From the NCBI GenBank assembly GCA_013398295.1, contig VZSF01003227.1, positions 1,174,293 to 1,238,292 of the forward strand: a stretch of DNA of 64,000 nucleotides, read 5' to 3'. Positions within the stretch are counted from its first letter, which is position 1. Every line of letters begins with the position of its first letter. This DNA comes from Chionis minor (taxonomy: Eukaryota > Chordata > Aves > Charadriiformes > Chionididae). Under the pieces are notes generated by a model. It was not told the origin of the DNA and made no database searches. It was given only the letters and a program-made list of their open reading frames with translations. Below, one piece after another: positions 39,207-49,989 of the stretch. The position numbers and the translations under genes were made by a program.

Positions 39207-39303
39207 GAGACTTAAGCTCCTGCTTAAAGTTACGCATGTGGTTAAGTGATTTGCTGGTGAATTTCGGCTCTGGAGCATTTTGCTGAATTGGGCCTAATGG
39301 GTT
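39207..39303 (+). repeat. ancient amniote interspersed repeat fragment
   Basis: The segment reads 'gacttaagctcctgcttaaa', then 'gttacgcatgtggttaagtg', then 'atttgctg' and 'ttgctgaattgggccta'. These are, in order, the words of an old repeat common in turtles, crocodilians and birds ('cttaagcacatgcttaaagttaagcatgtgcttaagtgctttgctgaatcggggcc'-type). I believe it is LINE 3'-end derived but do not name the family. Confidence 0.65.
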
Positions 39304-39499
39304 TGTCCCAGTGGAATAGTCAGATTTGTAAAAAAGCTAAAAAAACCCAAAAGTTCTTGAACAAATCACATTATTCCAGAAGTTCAGAAAAGTATTATTA
39401 TATTTTTTTATGCTTCAGGTATAGTTTTGCAGGAGGGTGGTCTTATTTTATCAAGTGAACTCATCTTCATTACATACACGGACAATTTATAGCTGTGAT

Positions 39500-39770
39500 T
39501 GCACTGGCTCTTTCTCTCCTCCCTCTCCAATACGCAACCATAGATAAACGTTCCTCTGAGCAAATGTATTGGCAGAACAAAAGGTTCTTTGTGAACAATA
39601 CATTTATTGTTCCAGTTTTAAAAAAATAAATATTTTTTTTTAAACATTAAAATTGAGCCTATCGGTTGGGGGAAGGGGGTGCAAAGAAGGGATTTGTTTT
39701 CCTGTCATAACACCTTCTCAATTGAACGTTATTGCTAAACAAAGACACATCAGAAGACACTTTTAATTAA
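39500..39770. promoter_or_regulatory. putative enhancer-like block with SOX-type sites
   Basis: An AT-rich block with no coding frame, containing the paired inverted half-sites at 39574-39612 described separately, a run of A/T near 39617-39645 and a TTAATTAA near 39762-39769. It lies between two ancient repeat fragments. Regulatory function is inferred from motif arrangement only. Confidence 0.35.
39574..39612. promoter_or_regulatory. two adjacent inverted SOX-type site pairs overlapping a GRE-like palindrome
   Basis: GAACAAT (39593-39599) faces its exact reverse complement ATTGTTC (39606-39612) across 6 bp; counted as 7-bp SOX sites the spacer is 4 bp, the arrangement known for SOXE (SOX8/9/10) dimers. 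Just upstream ACAAA (39577-39581) faces TTTGT (39588-39592), also across 6 bp. The upstream pair overlaps AGAACA-aaa-GGTTCT (39574-39588), one base away from the AGAACAnnnTGTTCT steroid-receptor palindrome. Sequence facts are direct; binding is inference. Confidence 0.45.
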
Positions 39771-39780
39771 ATTGATTTAT

Positions 39781-39835
39781 GGGAGAATTCAACGGATTTC
39801 TGCCGATTTACACCAGCAGAGAATTTGACCCTAGG
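39781..39835 (+). repeat. ancient amniote interspersed repeat fragment
   Basis: The words 'tgccgatttacaccagcaga' and 'gaatttgaccct' match the recurring reptile/bird repeat phrase 'gatttacaccagtgtaactgagagcagaatttggccc' with a small deletion. Family name is uncertain; probably LINE 3'-end derived. Confidence 0.55.
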
Positions 39836-39839
39836 TGAT

Positions 39840-42500
39840 TCTGTGTGTGGGAGATGTTTGTACTTCTGAGTTGGGGGCTTCAGGGGGGATATTTGGATTT
39901 TAGATAGTCAATCTCTATTTGTGCTTATCATACAGCAAAACCTTGACCTACCTTTACAGGTTGATTAGAGATTGTCCTTATTTGAGCTGATTCTTTCCTT
40001 AAATAACAGGAAGACGAAAGAAAGCCCAAACTTGCAGAACTTTGGTTGATAGGTGCGTTTTGTTGGGGCTGAGGGTGGGGAAGGGTACCACCAGCCTGAA
40101 AACTTTCCTCGTTGCGAGCGATGTTGAGGAGGGGCCAGTCTGGGGAAACACATGGAAGCTTTGCACGGGAATACCTCTGCACACCTTCTTTTAGAAAATT
40201 GGATTCGGTCTTTGGATATTTAACTCTGGCCGAGCATCTCTTCACATCTGGCAGCTTTATTCACCCAGCCTTCTCCCCAGGACCCTTTGAAAAGAATAAA
40301 GACATATAATCCTTAGCAACCCTTCCCTCCTCCCCGCTTCAAGCCACTTTAGAAACCTCTGCCAAGAGCTTGTCTCTCTGGTACCGCAGCAGGCTAACAA
40401 GAGACCACAGGTGAGACCAGATGTCCTCTCATCTTTATCTGTACATCTGCAGGCTGCAAGTCCTGGAAACTCCCCTTCTTTGTGCCACCGTGAGACAGAT
40501 ATTCATCTCATCCCAGGCCCATGGGTTGAGAAAAAATGACATGAAAATGCAACCTGCCAGCACTGACTGGACTGACTGGTTAAGTCAACGCAGAAATTAG
40601 AAGAGCGATTGCAGAAACTCACACCAGGTAGGCCAAAAGCCAGCTGATGTCTTGAGGAGTGCATATTTCCCAGCAGCTGCCTTCTTTCCTTCTGGTAGTC
40701 CTGTCTAGCTTCTTCAGGAGGACATGAAATAACTCCCTGCTGCTCTCCATCCCTCGACAGTCATCTAAGCAAAACACAGGTTTGTGGAACAGGTACAGTG
40801 GTGCATTCCGCTTTCCAGATCTTCTCACGTATAGGATGTGTATAGGAAGCTCATGATTTATGTTAGTGTCTATGCCAGTCGCTGTAGAGAAAGTTTTTTC
40901 AATGGCCAGTTAAAAGATTTAGGCTAAGGATATGCCCCTCTTTCCATAACCATACAGAAAGTTTGATCACATATTGTCTCAGCACGAGAAACACTCCTCG
41001 CAGTCTTCTGCACTGCTAAGGCCTTATTTTGATAGGAAATAGTACAGTCATTGGGAAAAAAATTCTTCAAAACAACAGCATCTTCCTCAGGCAGCTAGAA
41101 CTGCCTTTAAGTTTGCTGGAGATTTACATACCTGTTTGTTTCTACCAGTTATACAAACCAGTCTTCCATTAGCAGGAACCCATCCATCATCCTGGGTGCC
41201 TTTTAACCACGTCAAAACTGACAAGCCAACACCTATATCTAGTATAACCATGGGCTGCTTATATGCTCATAAAATAAAGAATACAGCTTTCTCTCCTTAA
41301 TTTCTCTTCTTCTCCTTAAATTTCTCTTCCTCTCGTGCCTGGGAAAAAACCTGGTCTGCGCATCACAAATATCATTCCAGCAAAACATCCAAACAATCCG
41401 TGGGAAGAGGCCCTGGACTTTCTTCTCTTTGCTGCAGCCAGGGTCTCATAAAATGGTGGAAAAGACTTGAAAACTTACTCTGTTGCTATACATGACTTGT
41501 GTATCACAAAGCAGAGCGCGCTACAGTTTTCAGGGCTATCACAAAATCCCAGGACCTCCTCTGCACCTTCTCTTGGCACCAGCCAAAACGTGCATGCGCC
41601 AGTCCAGGAGGAAGAAGACAACACTGGATAAGGTCTCTCTCTGCAAAGGAAGAGTTTTTTTTTTGTTTGTTGGTGTTTCTTCACTCCATTGTCCAGTTAA
41701 CATGTCTCATCCACACAAAGAGGCAGCTTTGCTATTTTCTTGGAGTCTTTCCCAGCACATTGGCTGCAATTCTCTGCTCTGTTTTTGTTCCCTTGTTTTG
41801 AACCGATGACGTGTCCCCCTGGTCTTCATCAGATACAACTTTTGTCACCCTTGTTGATGGGGGTCTGAACCACATGATCTTTTGCCTCACTGGAGTTAAA
41901 AGACTTTATGACTTGGATCAGTTCCTCCTACTATCCCATGACTGATACAAACAGGGAGTGCATTCACTTTCCTGAATTTCAGTCTTCTATTGCGTGCCCG
42001 GCTCATTCACCTTCCTGGCATTTAATTGAGTTTCCTCCCTGCATGCTGCAAAAGCAAGTGATACGATGACAGAAGACATACACACAAAAACACAAAAATA
42101 ATCTATTGATCCTGAGGCTTTCAGAAATGTATACGTGCAGAAGAAAGGAGAAAACTTTTCTTCTTCCCAGCCTTCTCTGGAGCTGAGAGCAAGCACATTG
42201 TCCATGAAGGAAGTACAGGCACCATGATTCTAATATCCCACTACTGTCGTGCCGCAGGGCAGCAGTAGATTTGAAGTATTGTTTCTTTTTTTCTGAACGC
42301 TTTGTGGAGCCCTCTCTCTCTCTTGATGTTCACCTCTGACTGGCAATAAGCTGAACGCAGACCTGCATGGGCAATCTCAGCAAGATTTGCCTTGCGAGCA
42401 CAGTCGAGTTTCGGGACCAATTTCCAGCTCTTTCACTCAGCTGTTCCTCTCTCCACATGACTGGATGTTCCCTGTCAGAAACGACTCATTATAGAGGCAT
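39840..42500. other. non-genic unique sequence
   Basis: No gene is recognised. An imperfect tandem pair of 19-20 bp lies at 41292-41330 (tctccttaa/tttctcttc words twice). Three mutually overlapping frames of 60-108 codons around 41.5-41.8 kb have no domain. Confidence 0.55.
41292..41330 (+). repeat. 19-20 bp pyrimidine-rich tandem pair
   Basis: Copy one spans 41292-41310 and copy two 41311-41330; they differ by one inserted A and the last base. A small slippage duplication. Confidence 0.8.
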
Positions 42501-42504
42501 TTTA

Positions 42505-42620
42505 CATTTTGGGGAGCAGATACAGCTTTTCATTATGTGTGTGTAAACCGCTTAGCACAATGGGCTGTGATCTCTGTGGGCTGGCTGTAGGCTGCTCTCC
42601 AAAGCAAACATATAACACCA
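42505..42620 (+). repeat. L2-type LINE (or LINE-tailed SINE) 3' end
   Basis: The phrase 'ttttggggagcagatacagc', then 'tgtgtgtgtaaaccgcttag' and 'cacaatgggctgtgatctct', ending in a 'caaacatataa' tail, follows the amniote L2/SINE tail 'tttggggcagggacagtct...tgtttgtacagcgcctagcacaatggggtcctg...aatacaaataa'. The ordered match over about 110 bp makes this a confident ancient retroposon end. Confidence 0.78.
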
Positions 42621-42861
42621 CCACACGTCCCTCCAACTCACATAAGAACCTGTGAATTTCCTTGGCACCAGAAGGTACCACGTTGAAGTGCAAAGCTCCA
42701 GCGTTTTAAAATGCCTCTGAATCTGGCTGTGCACCCTCACAAGACCTCCACACATGTGCGCTCCAAGTTACACGGCTTAAGCAGAGTCATATACGGTGAG
42801 GAAGGAAAGAAAACATGTTAGGGGGAAAAGTATAACTGTGTCCAGGACACAGACATATTTT

Positions 42862-43129
42862 TAGATAGATATAGATATATAGATATAGATGTAGATATAG
42901 ATATAGATATAGATACAGATATAGATATATGACATATGATATAGTTATATAGATATATAGAGATATAGATATATAGAGATATAGAAATACAGATATATAG
43001 ATACATAGATACATAGATACATAGATATAGATATACGATATAGAGATAGAGATATAGATGATATAGATATAGATATAGATATAGATATAGATATAGATAT
43101 AGATATAGATATAGATAATATAGATAGAT
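42862..43129. repeat. GATATA-type hexanucleotide microsatellite with octamer variant
   Basis: About 270 bp consist of (atatag)n and close variants. The purest tract is 43061-43117 (about 9.5 units). Around 42998-43026 the motif changes to an 8-bp unit (gatacata) repeated three times. Because the hexamer lacks stop codons on the minus strand, all three minus frames read through it as dipeptide repeats (Tyr-Ile, Ile-Ser, Leu-Tyr); these are not genes. Likely length-polymorphic. Confidence 0.97.
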
Positions 43130-43134
43130 GCATG

Positions 43135-45420
43135 CACACACATAGAGAGACATATGGGGTGTGCAGCAGCCAAAGGACTGTTCTGCCAAGGCAAAGACCT
43201 CTGCTGGCCCATACTATGCGAGGTCAGGAACCCAGAGCCCACCTGCCCTAGAGGATGTCCGTGCAAGGCTGCAGGTGCTGGGATGGGGGCTTGGCGGATG
43301 CCCCCTTCTCCTGGCCAAGCTTGGAGACGTTAGGGAGCAGTGGGGAAGACTTCCCCTTAGAAGAAGCACTGTGTGATGCTCTGAGGAGACCTCAGCCTGT
43401 TCTCCCATGCCACTACTTGTTTGGTTATTCCTAAACTAGTCGCTGAGCATACCCTGCTACCTTGCCTGCTGCTAAGAGCTTCAGGGGAAAATGGTGTTTT
43501 TGTTCATTTCCAGCCTGGGAAAGTTCAGTGCTGAGCAATGCCAGCACTGTCTTGAACACTGTTCGTCCTCCACCTCAAACACCACAGCATTTCCATATTT
43601 GTTCCTAAAGGATGATGCATAAAGAGGACTTAGACTCAGAGGTGATTTTTACTGAAAACACCCAAAAAGAGTGAGGCATTTCTTTTGCTGAGCAGAGTCA
43701 GGTTTAAATTGTCCAGAGAAAACTTATCGATGCCATTCTTATCAAGTGCTTAAGGATCAATTCTCTTCTGAAAATAAGATTCAGCTTTACAAATTTTTCA
43801 GCAATTTTCCTTTTTTTTTTTTTTAAGGGCACAATAAGTAACTTAGTTTTTTACAACTGAGTACTGTAAAGGTTTTAAAGCAAGAAGTTTTTTTTTTCAA
43901 TGAAGCACCAGAAGATGAAACTCCAAACCCACTGAAATACTGAGTTATGCAATTGTGCTGGAACCTCTTTCCTCTATTTCTTCTAAACAAGCGTTCAATG
44001 AAATGGGCACGGTCCTGGAGCGCACTGAGCCTGGGACAAAACTGGCCTCTCCAACCCGAGCTTTGCCAGGGGACGGTTCTGCCACGGTGTTTTAATCATC
44101 TTCGCTTGCCAGCAACACCACTGTAATTGTCTTTTACATTTACATGCACGGGCCCTTCATCTCCCAGGACCCGAGAGTATTTTTGAGATTGTAAATAAAG
44201 AGATAAGCTCACCCTCCCCAGCTGAAAGCCTCCCCCTCTGCCCTGGATTTCTGCAGCTCATTAAAAGCTGTCAGCACTGCACAGCCCTCCCGGCGGGGGC
44301 ACCGGGGATGAAGGGCAACGTGAAGCTGAGACCACTGATAGCATTTGCGGAGGAAGGCTACGATGCTGCGAAATCTCAGAGAAAGCAGAACTGTTAAAGC
44401 AGAAGCAGAATTAACCAAGACCCCAAGAGAAAAAAACAAGCTGTAGGTTAAAAAAGAGTTAAGGAGTATGAATTTTTGTTTGGAGCGAGTGATGTTCTTG
44501 GAATATATGAAACATCTATTACCAGACATCAATTTCTACCATATGGCATGTGCATTACTTTCCCTTCTAAACACACTTGCAGTTGCATGCTTATACCTCG
44601 TGTTCAGCTGTCGTATTGTGACAGAAAAGTCCACTTTGATGAAATGCACCAGTCTGGCAAGTTGAAGGTGTTCAGATGGTGGTATGGAAGTTCACCGAGA
44701 CTCTCTGTTCTCGTTAAGTCTGTGTCTAAGTACTACAACACGCAGCCTGCAGTATCTCTGAGAGGAGAGAACATCTTCAGCCAAATTATCGCTGGGATTA
44801 GGCAAGCTAATTCAACTCAGATAAGTTCTTCAAATCTTTTCTAAAGCTCCAAGCAAGCTTTCAAGGAGGATTTATTTTGGCAGGTCTCAGTCTCTTCTAT
44901 CTCATGATCCTATGTTGCAATGGAAAAGAAAGATTTCAAGACTTTTTTTCCTGGCAGTTAAAACAGGAGTGAGACCTCTCAAACTCATTTGCAATTTACA
45001 GGTTGAAAACATCTGATCTGTATGATCCAGTTTTACGTTTCTTAGCCTCAATAAGAAATCGCCTCGCAATATTTTCAGTGCAGCTGGAAGCAAAAACTGG
45101 TGGATTTTGCATCTGAGATACATCCAGTTTAACCTCTTTGAACGGATAAAATTAAGAAGAGTAGAAGCGAAGCAGAGTGCGAGTCACAGAAATTCCGGAC
45201 AATAGAGATCCAGCTCTGAGCAGGTGTTTTTGCTCAGTGAAAATACCATGTCCAAATGTGTCTCTTAGTAACTCTGTTTGGCCCAGCCATACAGAAATAA
45301 TCTTGGGGTTTTTTTCTCTGGATCATGCCTCTGAACCTGGCAAGTACCTACCCCCCCTTAATACAATCAGTCTTGCCTAGGACCCTTGTTACACTGAGAT
45401 CAGATCCACAGTTCTGATGT
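43135..45420. other. non-genic unique sequence
   Basis: No gene is supported. A T14 run lies at 43811-43824. The strip 43980-44230 is GC-richer and contains a possible MIR fragment listed separately. Open frames of 100-122 codons around 44.2-44.8 kb occur on both strands and show no domain. Confidence 0.55.
44118..44200 (-). repeat. possible MIR-related fragment, antisense
   Basis: The words 'gggcccttcatctcccagga' and 'cccgagagtatttttgagat' resemble the antisense distal part of amniote MIR ('cctttcatcc.aaggatctcaaagcgcttta'). Only one block matches, so this is tentative. Confidence 0.4.
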
Positions 45421-45434
45421 GCCCTCCTGAGATT

Positions 45435-45540
45435 TAATTTCCTTCCTCCCTGACAGCAAGATCACAATTATTGAGGTATTAGCTGACATGCACCGACTGA
45501 TTAGATCTAAAATAAATACTAATTGCAGACACATCATTAA
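45435..45540. promoter_or_regulatory. weak candidate conserved non-coding block
   Basis: A short clean segment with 'cacaattattgaggtattag', 'ctgattagatc', 'aaatactaattgcaga' and 'catcattaaaaa'. The density of ATTA/TAATTG words suggests homeodomain binding. No conservation data. Confidence 0.28.
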
Positions 45541-45544
45541 AAAG

Positions 45545-47555
45545 GAGAGGCAGTATCTGACTCTGGGTCAGATGCAAGCAAAGATCCACTCGTAGTTTTG
45601 GACAAACCCCAAATTGGTGACTTTGACAGAGCAGCTTGTTCTTGTTAACAGCACCGGTCTGTAATAAAGGGGACCCTGAAATCTATGGGATGGCACAAGT
45701 CTAGAAGGGTCCTGTCTCTGTGGGGCAAGACACCAAACGCGTGGACAATTACTGTACAGCACAGCTGAATGAACTGCTTATGTCCGAGATGACGTGAAGC
45801 AAATCCTCTGCTGCTCCATCCATCACATGCCACATCCCTCATGGACTGATACCAGGTCTATAAGGACATTATTCATCCTACAGGCTCTGCCCCTGCTCGG
45901 CTCTACCTCTCTACCAGGGTGGGCACAGGATGAAAGCCACAAGCATAATTTTATGTCATTTTTAGACCTGTTTCTTCACCTCAAGTCTTGCCGTATCCCT
46001 TTGACATTTTACATGTAAATGTCAAGAGGTCCCAATCAGGAATGAAAAAAACTCTAGCACCTCTGACAGCTTGCATCTGGGTTTAGCTCATTTTTTTCCT
46101 GACACTTTTTCTTGTCTTTCAATATGGAGTTCAAGCCCATGTTCCCTTTTCCCTAAAAATGATCCAGCCACTTACGGGATTCTCAGTGAAATCATTCAGG
46201 AAATATTTCCAGTTGGAGATCTTTGCTTGGGGATTTTTTTTTTTTATTTATTTTGTCCTGTGCTTGGCATCAGTTACAGGTGCTTTTCCTATTTTGGATG
46301 GAAAGGATATTAAGCAGTATTCCTAAAGGTCCTTTTGGCCTTTTTTTTTTTTTTTTTTTTTGCTAATTTTCCAAAAAACCTTTTGATGGAACATCCTCCG
46401 CTGGCCCCCAGTCTGACAGGATTCCCTGACCTGCATAACACTGTCCAGATTGAAGCATGAGAAACATTTCGAAAATGAACTATGTTGAAGTCTGGGAGTT
46501 ATTAGCTGCCAAGAAATCCCAAAAGCTTTTAAACCTTGTTTGCAGCTGCAGAGTAGGAAACCTAGGTGCTATTCATAGAGGAATTCAACAGGAACTGTAA
46601 ATTCAAGGCAACTTGCTGCTAAGATACAAAGGTAAAGAATTAAAACAGACTGAAGAAAAGAGCAACCCAAGCCATTACGACGCCAAAGTGACTGATTGAA
46701 AAGGAAGTTTGAAAAAATTTCAGTATGCCTAGCTGGGATATAAAACTCAGACTGAGGTAAAGCAGCACATTCTCCAAACTCATGTGTCCTTTGCAGTGGT
46801 TGTGGATTAGGGGAGGAGGCTGAAGAGCTTGTTAGCACTCCAGGATGGGAGATTTTTGTTATGCACCTGGCATGGGGGAAGCAGGTGAGGCTGTGGGCAA
46901 AGACCAGTCTCAAACAATCAGTCAATAAACATCTTTGTCAAGGAACCGACCACTTCTCCAGTCCCAGTCACTACACTTGATTTGCTCTAACATCAGAAAA
47001 GTGCCCCTTCCCCGTTTAAGAAAGGAAAGGAGGGTGAGTATTATTAGGTGGTTTCACAACAAAGAAGGGTTTTTGAAGACCGTTGTGTGCAATCTAAAGT
47101 CATTGGATTGTGCTGGCTTAACAGCTGGTGTTCATCAGCCAAGGGATGGCCATTCCCTGGCCCTGTTCTCCCAGCCCAGGCTGTGAGGACGGGCAGGAAC
47201 GCTCTGCTGTGGGCAAGCCATCTTCATTTCACAAGGAGGGAGAGCAGGAACCAGCGTGCGGTGAGCTACAGCCGCTCAACTTTCCTCTTCCAACACAAGC
47301 CTGGTGCCCCTGGCCAGTGAAAGGCATGTGTTATCTGTCTTCCTTCTCTGCTCTCCTGCACCCAGAACAGCCAGCAGCCCCAGTCCAGCCAGGTAATAAA
47401 CCGCAAACACCTTTTAGGGAATGATCTCATCCTGAACAAAAGTTAAACAAAATAACTTGATAAATCACCGTTCCCCCGTGTGCACAAGCACACAAAGAAG
47501 TCCCCCCGCATGCTGAAGAGAGCAGCTGCTTCAATTTTCGAGGCATTTTTAAGGG
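45545..47555. other. non-genic unique sequence
   Basis: No gene is recognised. A T21 run lies at 46341-46361 and a T-rich run near 46228-46240. A good donor-like word (GG|GTGAGT) occurs near 47034, but no convincing exon precedes it. Confidence 0.55.
46341..46361. repeat. T21 homopolymer
   Basis: Twenty-one consecutive T. Possibly the antisense of a poly(A) tail, but no recognisable retroposon body lies to its right. Confidence 0.9.
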
Positions 47556-47559
47556 GAGA

Positions 47560-47615
47560 GGAGCTTGATTTTCAGATAGTGCCGTAACTGCAACCTCTGA
47601 AAAATCAGGTCCCGT
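47560..47615. repeat. ancient amniote palindromic repeat fragment
   Basis: 'ttgattttcagatagtgcc' followed about 15 bp later by 'aacctctgaaaaatcaggtc' is a shortened copy of the old repeat with inverted ends ('tgattttcagaggtgctgagcacc...cacctctgaaaatcaggcc') common in reptile and bird genomes. The two ends are still partly self-complementary, so strand cannot be assigned. Confidence 0.6.
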
Positions 47616-47739
47616 CAAGTTGCCTTATGTTCAATCCCTTCAACAGAAGCATCCCAAATGAACTTGTCACTTGTCACCATCTTTTCCAAGGACTCCAGAA
47701 GGAGAGGCAAGACTCTTAAGGCAGGAGAATACTTTTGCA

Positions 47740-47900
47740 CACCTGGCTTGTACTACTTTAAGGAAAATTGCTCTCGAGAGCTAATTAAAATGCATGATTT
47801 CCCCCCTCTAGCTGTATAGATTAATCTATTTCAATTTCAAAATCTCGTTTTTTCCCATCACTTCAAGTATTCAGAAGAGATTACATTATTACAATCACAA
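47740..47900. promoter_or_regulatory. putative conserved enhancer-like block
   Basis: The 12-bp palindrome GCTCTCGAGAGC (47770-47781) is followed at once by TAATTA (47782-47787) and ATGCAT (47790-47795), then by 'agattaatctattt' and several ATTA words. An AT-rich, low-repeat block with this motif packing is typical of developmental enhancers. Not tested by alignment. Confidence 0.38.
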
Positions 47901-47949
47901 CTTGGCCTCAGTCCCAGAATATAGAGATGAAGAGAGAAAAGGCTTTTGT

Positions 47950-47985
47950 GGAGCACACGCACACACACACTCACACGCACCCCGA
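47950..47985. repeat. short CA-rich simple repeat
   Basis: A (CA)n/(CACG) tract of about 30 bp with interruptions. Confidence 0.8.
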
Positions 47986-47989
47986 GCAG

Positions 47990-49290
47990 TCCGCGCAAGC
48001 GGATGGTACTTTAGACAAAATGAAAGCACATTAATCAGCTAATGGGGGGGGCAAGGAATCTAAATTCTTGTGACAGAAGACATGAAAGTGGAAGATTTCT
48101 AGTGGAATGTAGAGTTAATACAAGAGAAAAAGTACTAAGGAATTTGATGGAAAACTGTGGAGCTTTCCCTTTTTTTTTTTTTCTTTCCCCCAGGGAAAAG
48201 CACAGAGCTTGGTCTCACAGAAGCAATGAAATAGAAGGAACAATTTTTAGCAGGGCTGAGCAGTGCCGCTGAGAAGTTCAGGGCAATATCACATCCAGGC
48301 AAAATCAAGGCCAGCTAGATCTTTCAGACAATCTAAAGCCCACAGAGGTTAAAAAGCTACTAATAGAGTAGCTAGATAAAGCAGTTCTAATGCAATGGAA
48401 GAGCTGCAAGGAGGAAAAAAAAAGAAAAAAAAGGAGAAAAACTTCATCGTATGTTACGATGCTTCATTAGAGTGCGGCTACTCAAACTTCCCCTGGAAGA
48501 AATCAGTCCCTTGAGATGAAGGGACCAGATTTTATGTCAGTTACGCCAAAGTACTTTCTTAAAAATTAATGTAAGCACTGGGAGGTTCACACAGTTAAAC
48601 GCGAGCAGAACTGCTGTCCCTACAGGATGCCTCCTCCTAGCGCTGCCGTCCCCCCCTCTGCTGCAGATGTTTGGGGAGGGGGAGAGGCCAGGCTGTGGTT
48701 CCACATCTATTAATATCACATCTGTTGTACTCCCAGATTTCGTGGCAGGACAGATTTGATCTGGATCAAGCACAAACACATTTTTGTTGAATTAGCTTGA
48801 GCACACGATACGATGTGCTCCAGTTTTAAGTTAGCTGGCCGCATTATGTCAGCCTGAAGACCATGATCAGTTCTGGACCTGGCATAAAGCTTGCCAGGGT
48901 AAAGTTATGTCATCACAACAGTTGAATGCTTTTGAACCAGCTTGGGAATTTGTTCCAGATCAGGATTTTGCATTGCAGGGACCAAGCTCTTTTGATCTGC
49001 TGCTGGGCACCTGAAACCCAGATGCGTCAGCTTGTGAAAGCAGACTCTAAATTCTAAACCCATATGTGCAAGACAGTCACCATTCTCCAAAAAACAGCAC
49101 CCAGAAGTTAAGAAAACAAATTGGGGTTAGATCTAAGTTTTTATAAGAGTCTTCCTTTTTCTCGCTGAATCAGGGGCTGATCCCCTACTGGCACAGGTTA
49201 AGGCAAGGACGCTGATGCCCCCGCAGCTCCCCACGAGCATAGGGCTGAAGGGCTGTTCTGGGGCGGGGGCAGCATCTCAGAGGAGCAAAA
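47990..49290. other. non-genic unique sequence
   Basis: No gene is supported. Purine- and pyrimidine-rich homopolymers lie at 48170-48182 (T13) and 48412-48441 (A-rich). The open frames are short. Confidence 0.55.
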
Positions 49291-49299
49291 ATAAATAAA

Positions 49300-49975
49300 T
49301 AAATTTCATTTTTTTATATTTCGTCGGAAGGGTTTAGGTTTTTAAATTATATATTTAGTGAAAACACAAATAATTCATGAGTGTTTTCAAATACATGAAT
49401 AATTCAAGCTGGAACTGAAATAGCTAAATCATCAGGGCCGTCGTCCTCATAGAAGCATCTCGGATAGGTTATTTCAAGTACATTTCACTGCAGACTGGCA
49501 CGTGCACAAATTCACTAATAAGCAGCTGCATCCATGCCTTTTAGCATCCACAAAACCCAGCTACTCACAATGTCCCAGACTCAGGACGCCAGCCCTATAG
49601 CTGAGATGCATCTCAGCCCTAATTGAGCTATGGGTTTAAGAGTAGGGACAGATCCAGTTTGAAATCCCATTTTATAGCTCCCCAAACCACATCTGAACTG
49701 TGTGGTACGTGTGTGGCATTTAAGAACAAATTATCTGAACGCCATACAAATGTTCACTAACAGCTAACTCCAAACTCTAGCAACCAGCATTCTTGCATGC
49801 ATATTTGTGGCTAACATTGTGTAGACTTTGAGGCATGTATATTTGTTAATTTGAATTCTGTGTATTTTGTGGGCAATGAGGGTGTAATACTGAAACCATA
49901 ACTTTATTGTGAAAAATTTTGCGCTTTTTTATATATATATATGGAAACCTGAAATAAACTGGACAGTCAAACACG
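49300..49975 (+). other. 3'-UTR-like AT-rich segment ending in a poly(A) signal
   Basis: The stretch has the look of a vertebrate 3'-UTR end: AT-rich, U-rich on the plus strand, with 'tgtatatttgttaatttgaa', 'gtgtattttgtg', a short (TA)n run at 49930-49942 and AATAAA at 49953-49958, predicting cleavage at about 49970-49988. A clear downstream GU-rich element is not visible. No coding exon is recognised upstream, so it might belong to a non-coding RNA or be coincidental AT-rich DNA. Confidence 0.25.
49600..49617. other. 18-bp perfect palindrome (gctgagatgcatctcagc)
   Basis: A perfect dyad with nine-base arms centred on ATGCAT. Slightly outside it, ATAGCT (49597-49602) also has a complementary AGCTAT at 49626-49631, so two alternative pairings are possible. 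Seen directly; function unknown. Confidence 0.65.
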
Positions 49976-49989
49976 TTAGCAGGAATTCT

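Noticed and set aside
42787..43266. Three long overlapping minus-strand open frames with Tyr-Ile, Ile-Ser and Leu-Tyr repeats
   Set aside because: They are translations of the GATATA microsatellite in three phases; the hexamer simply lacks stops on that strand.
46990..47040. Possible about 39-nt exon before GG|GTGAGT
   Set aside because: The acceptor tract is short and the segment has no coding or conservation signal that I can see.
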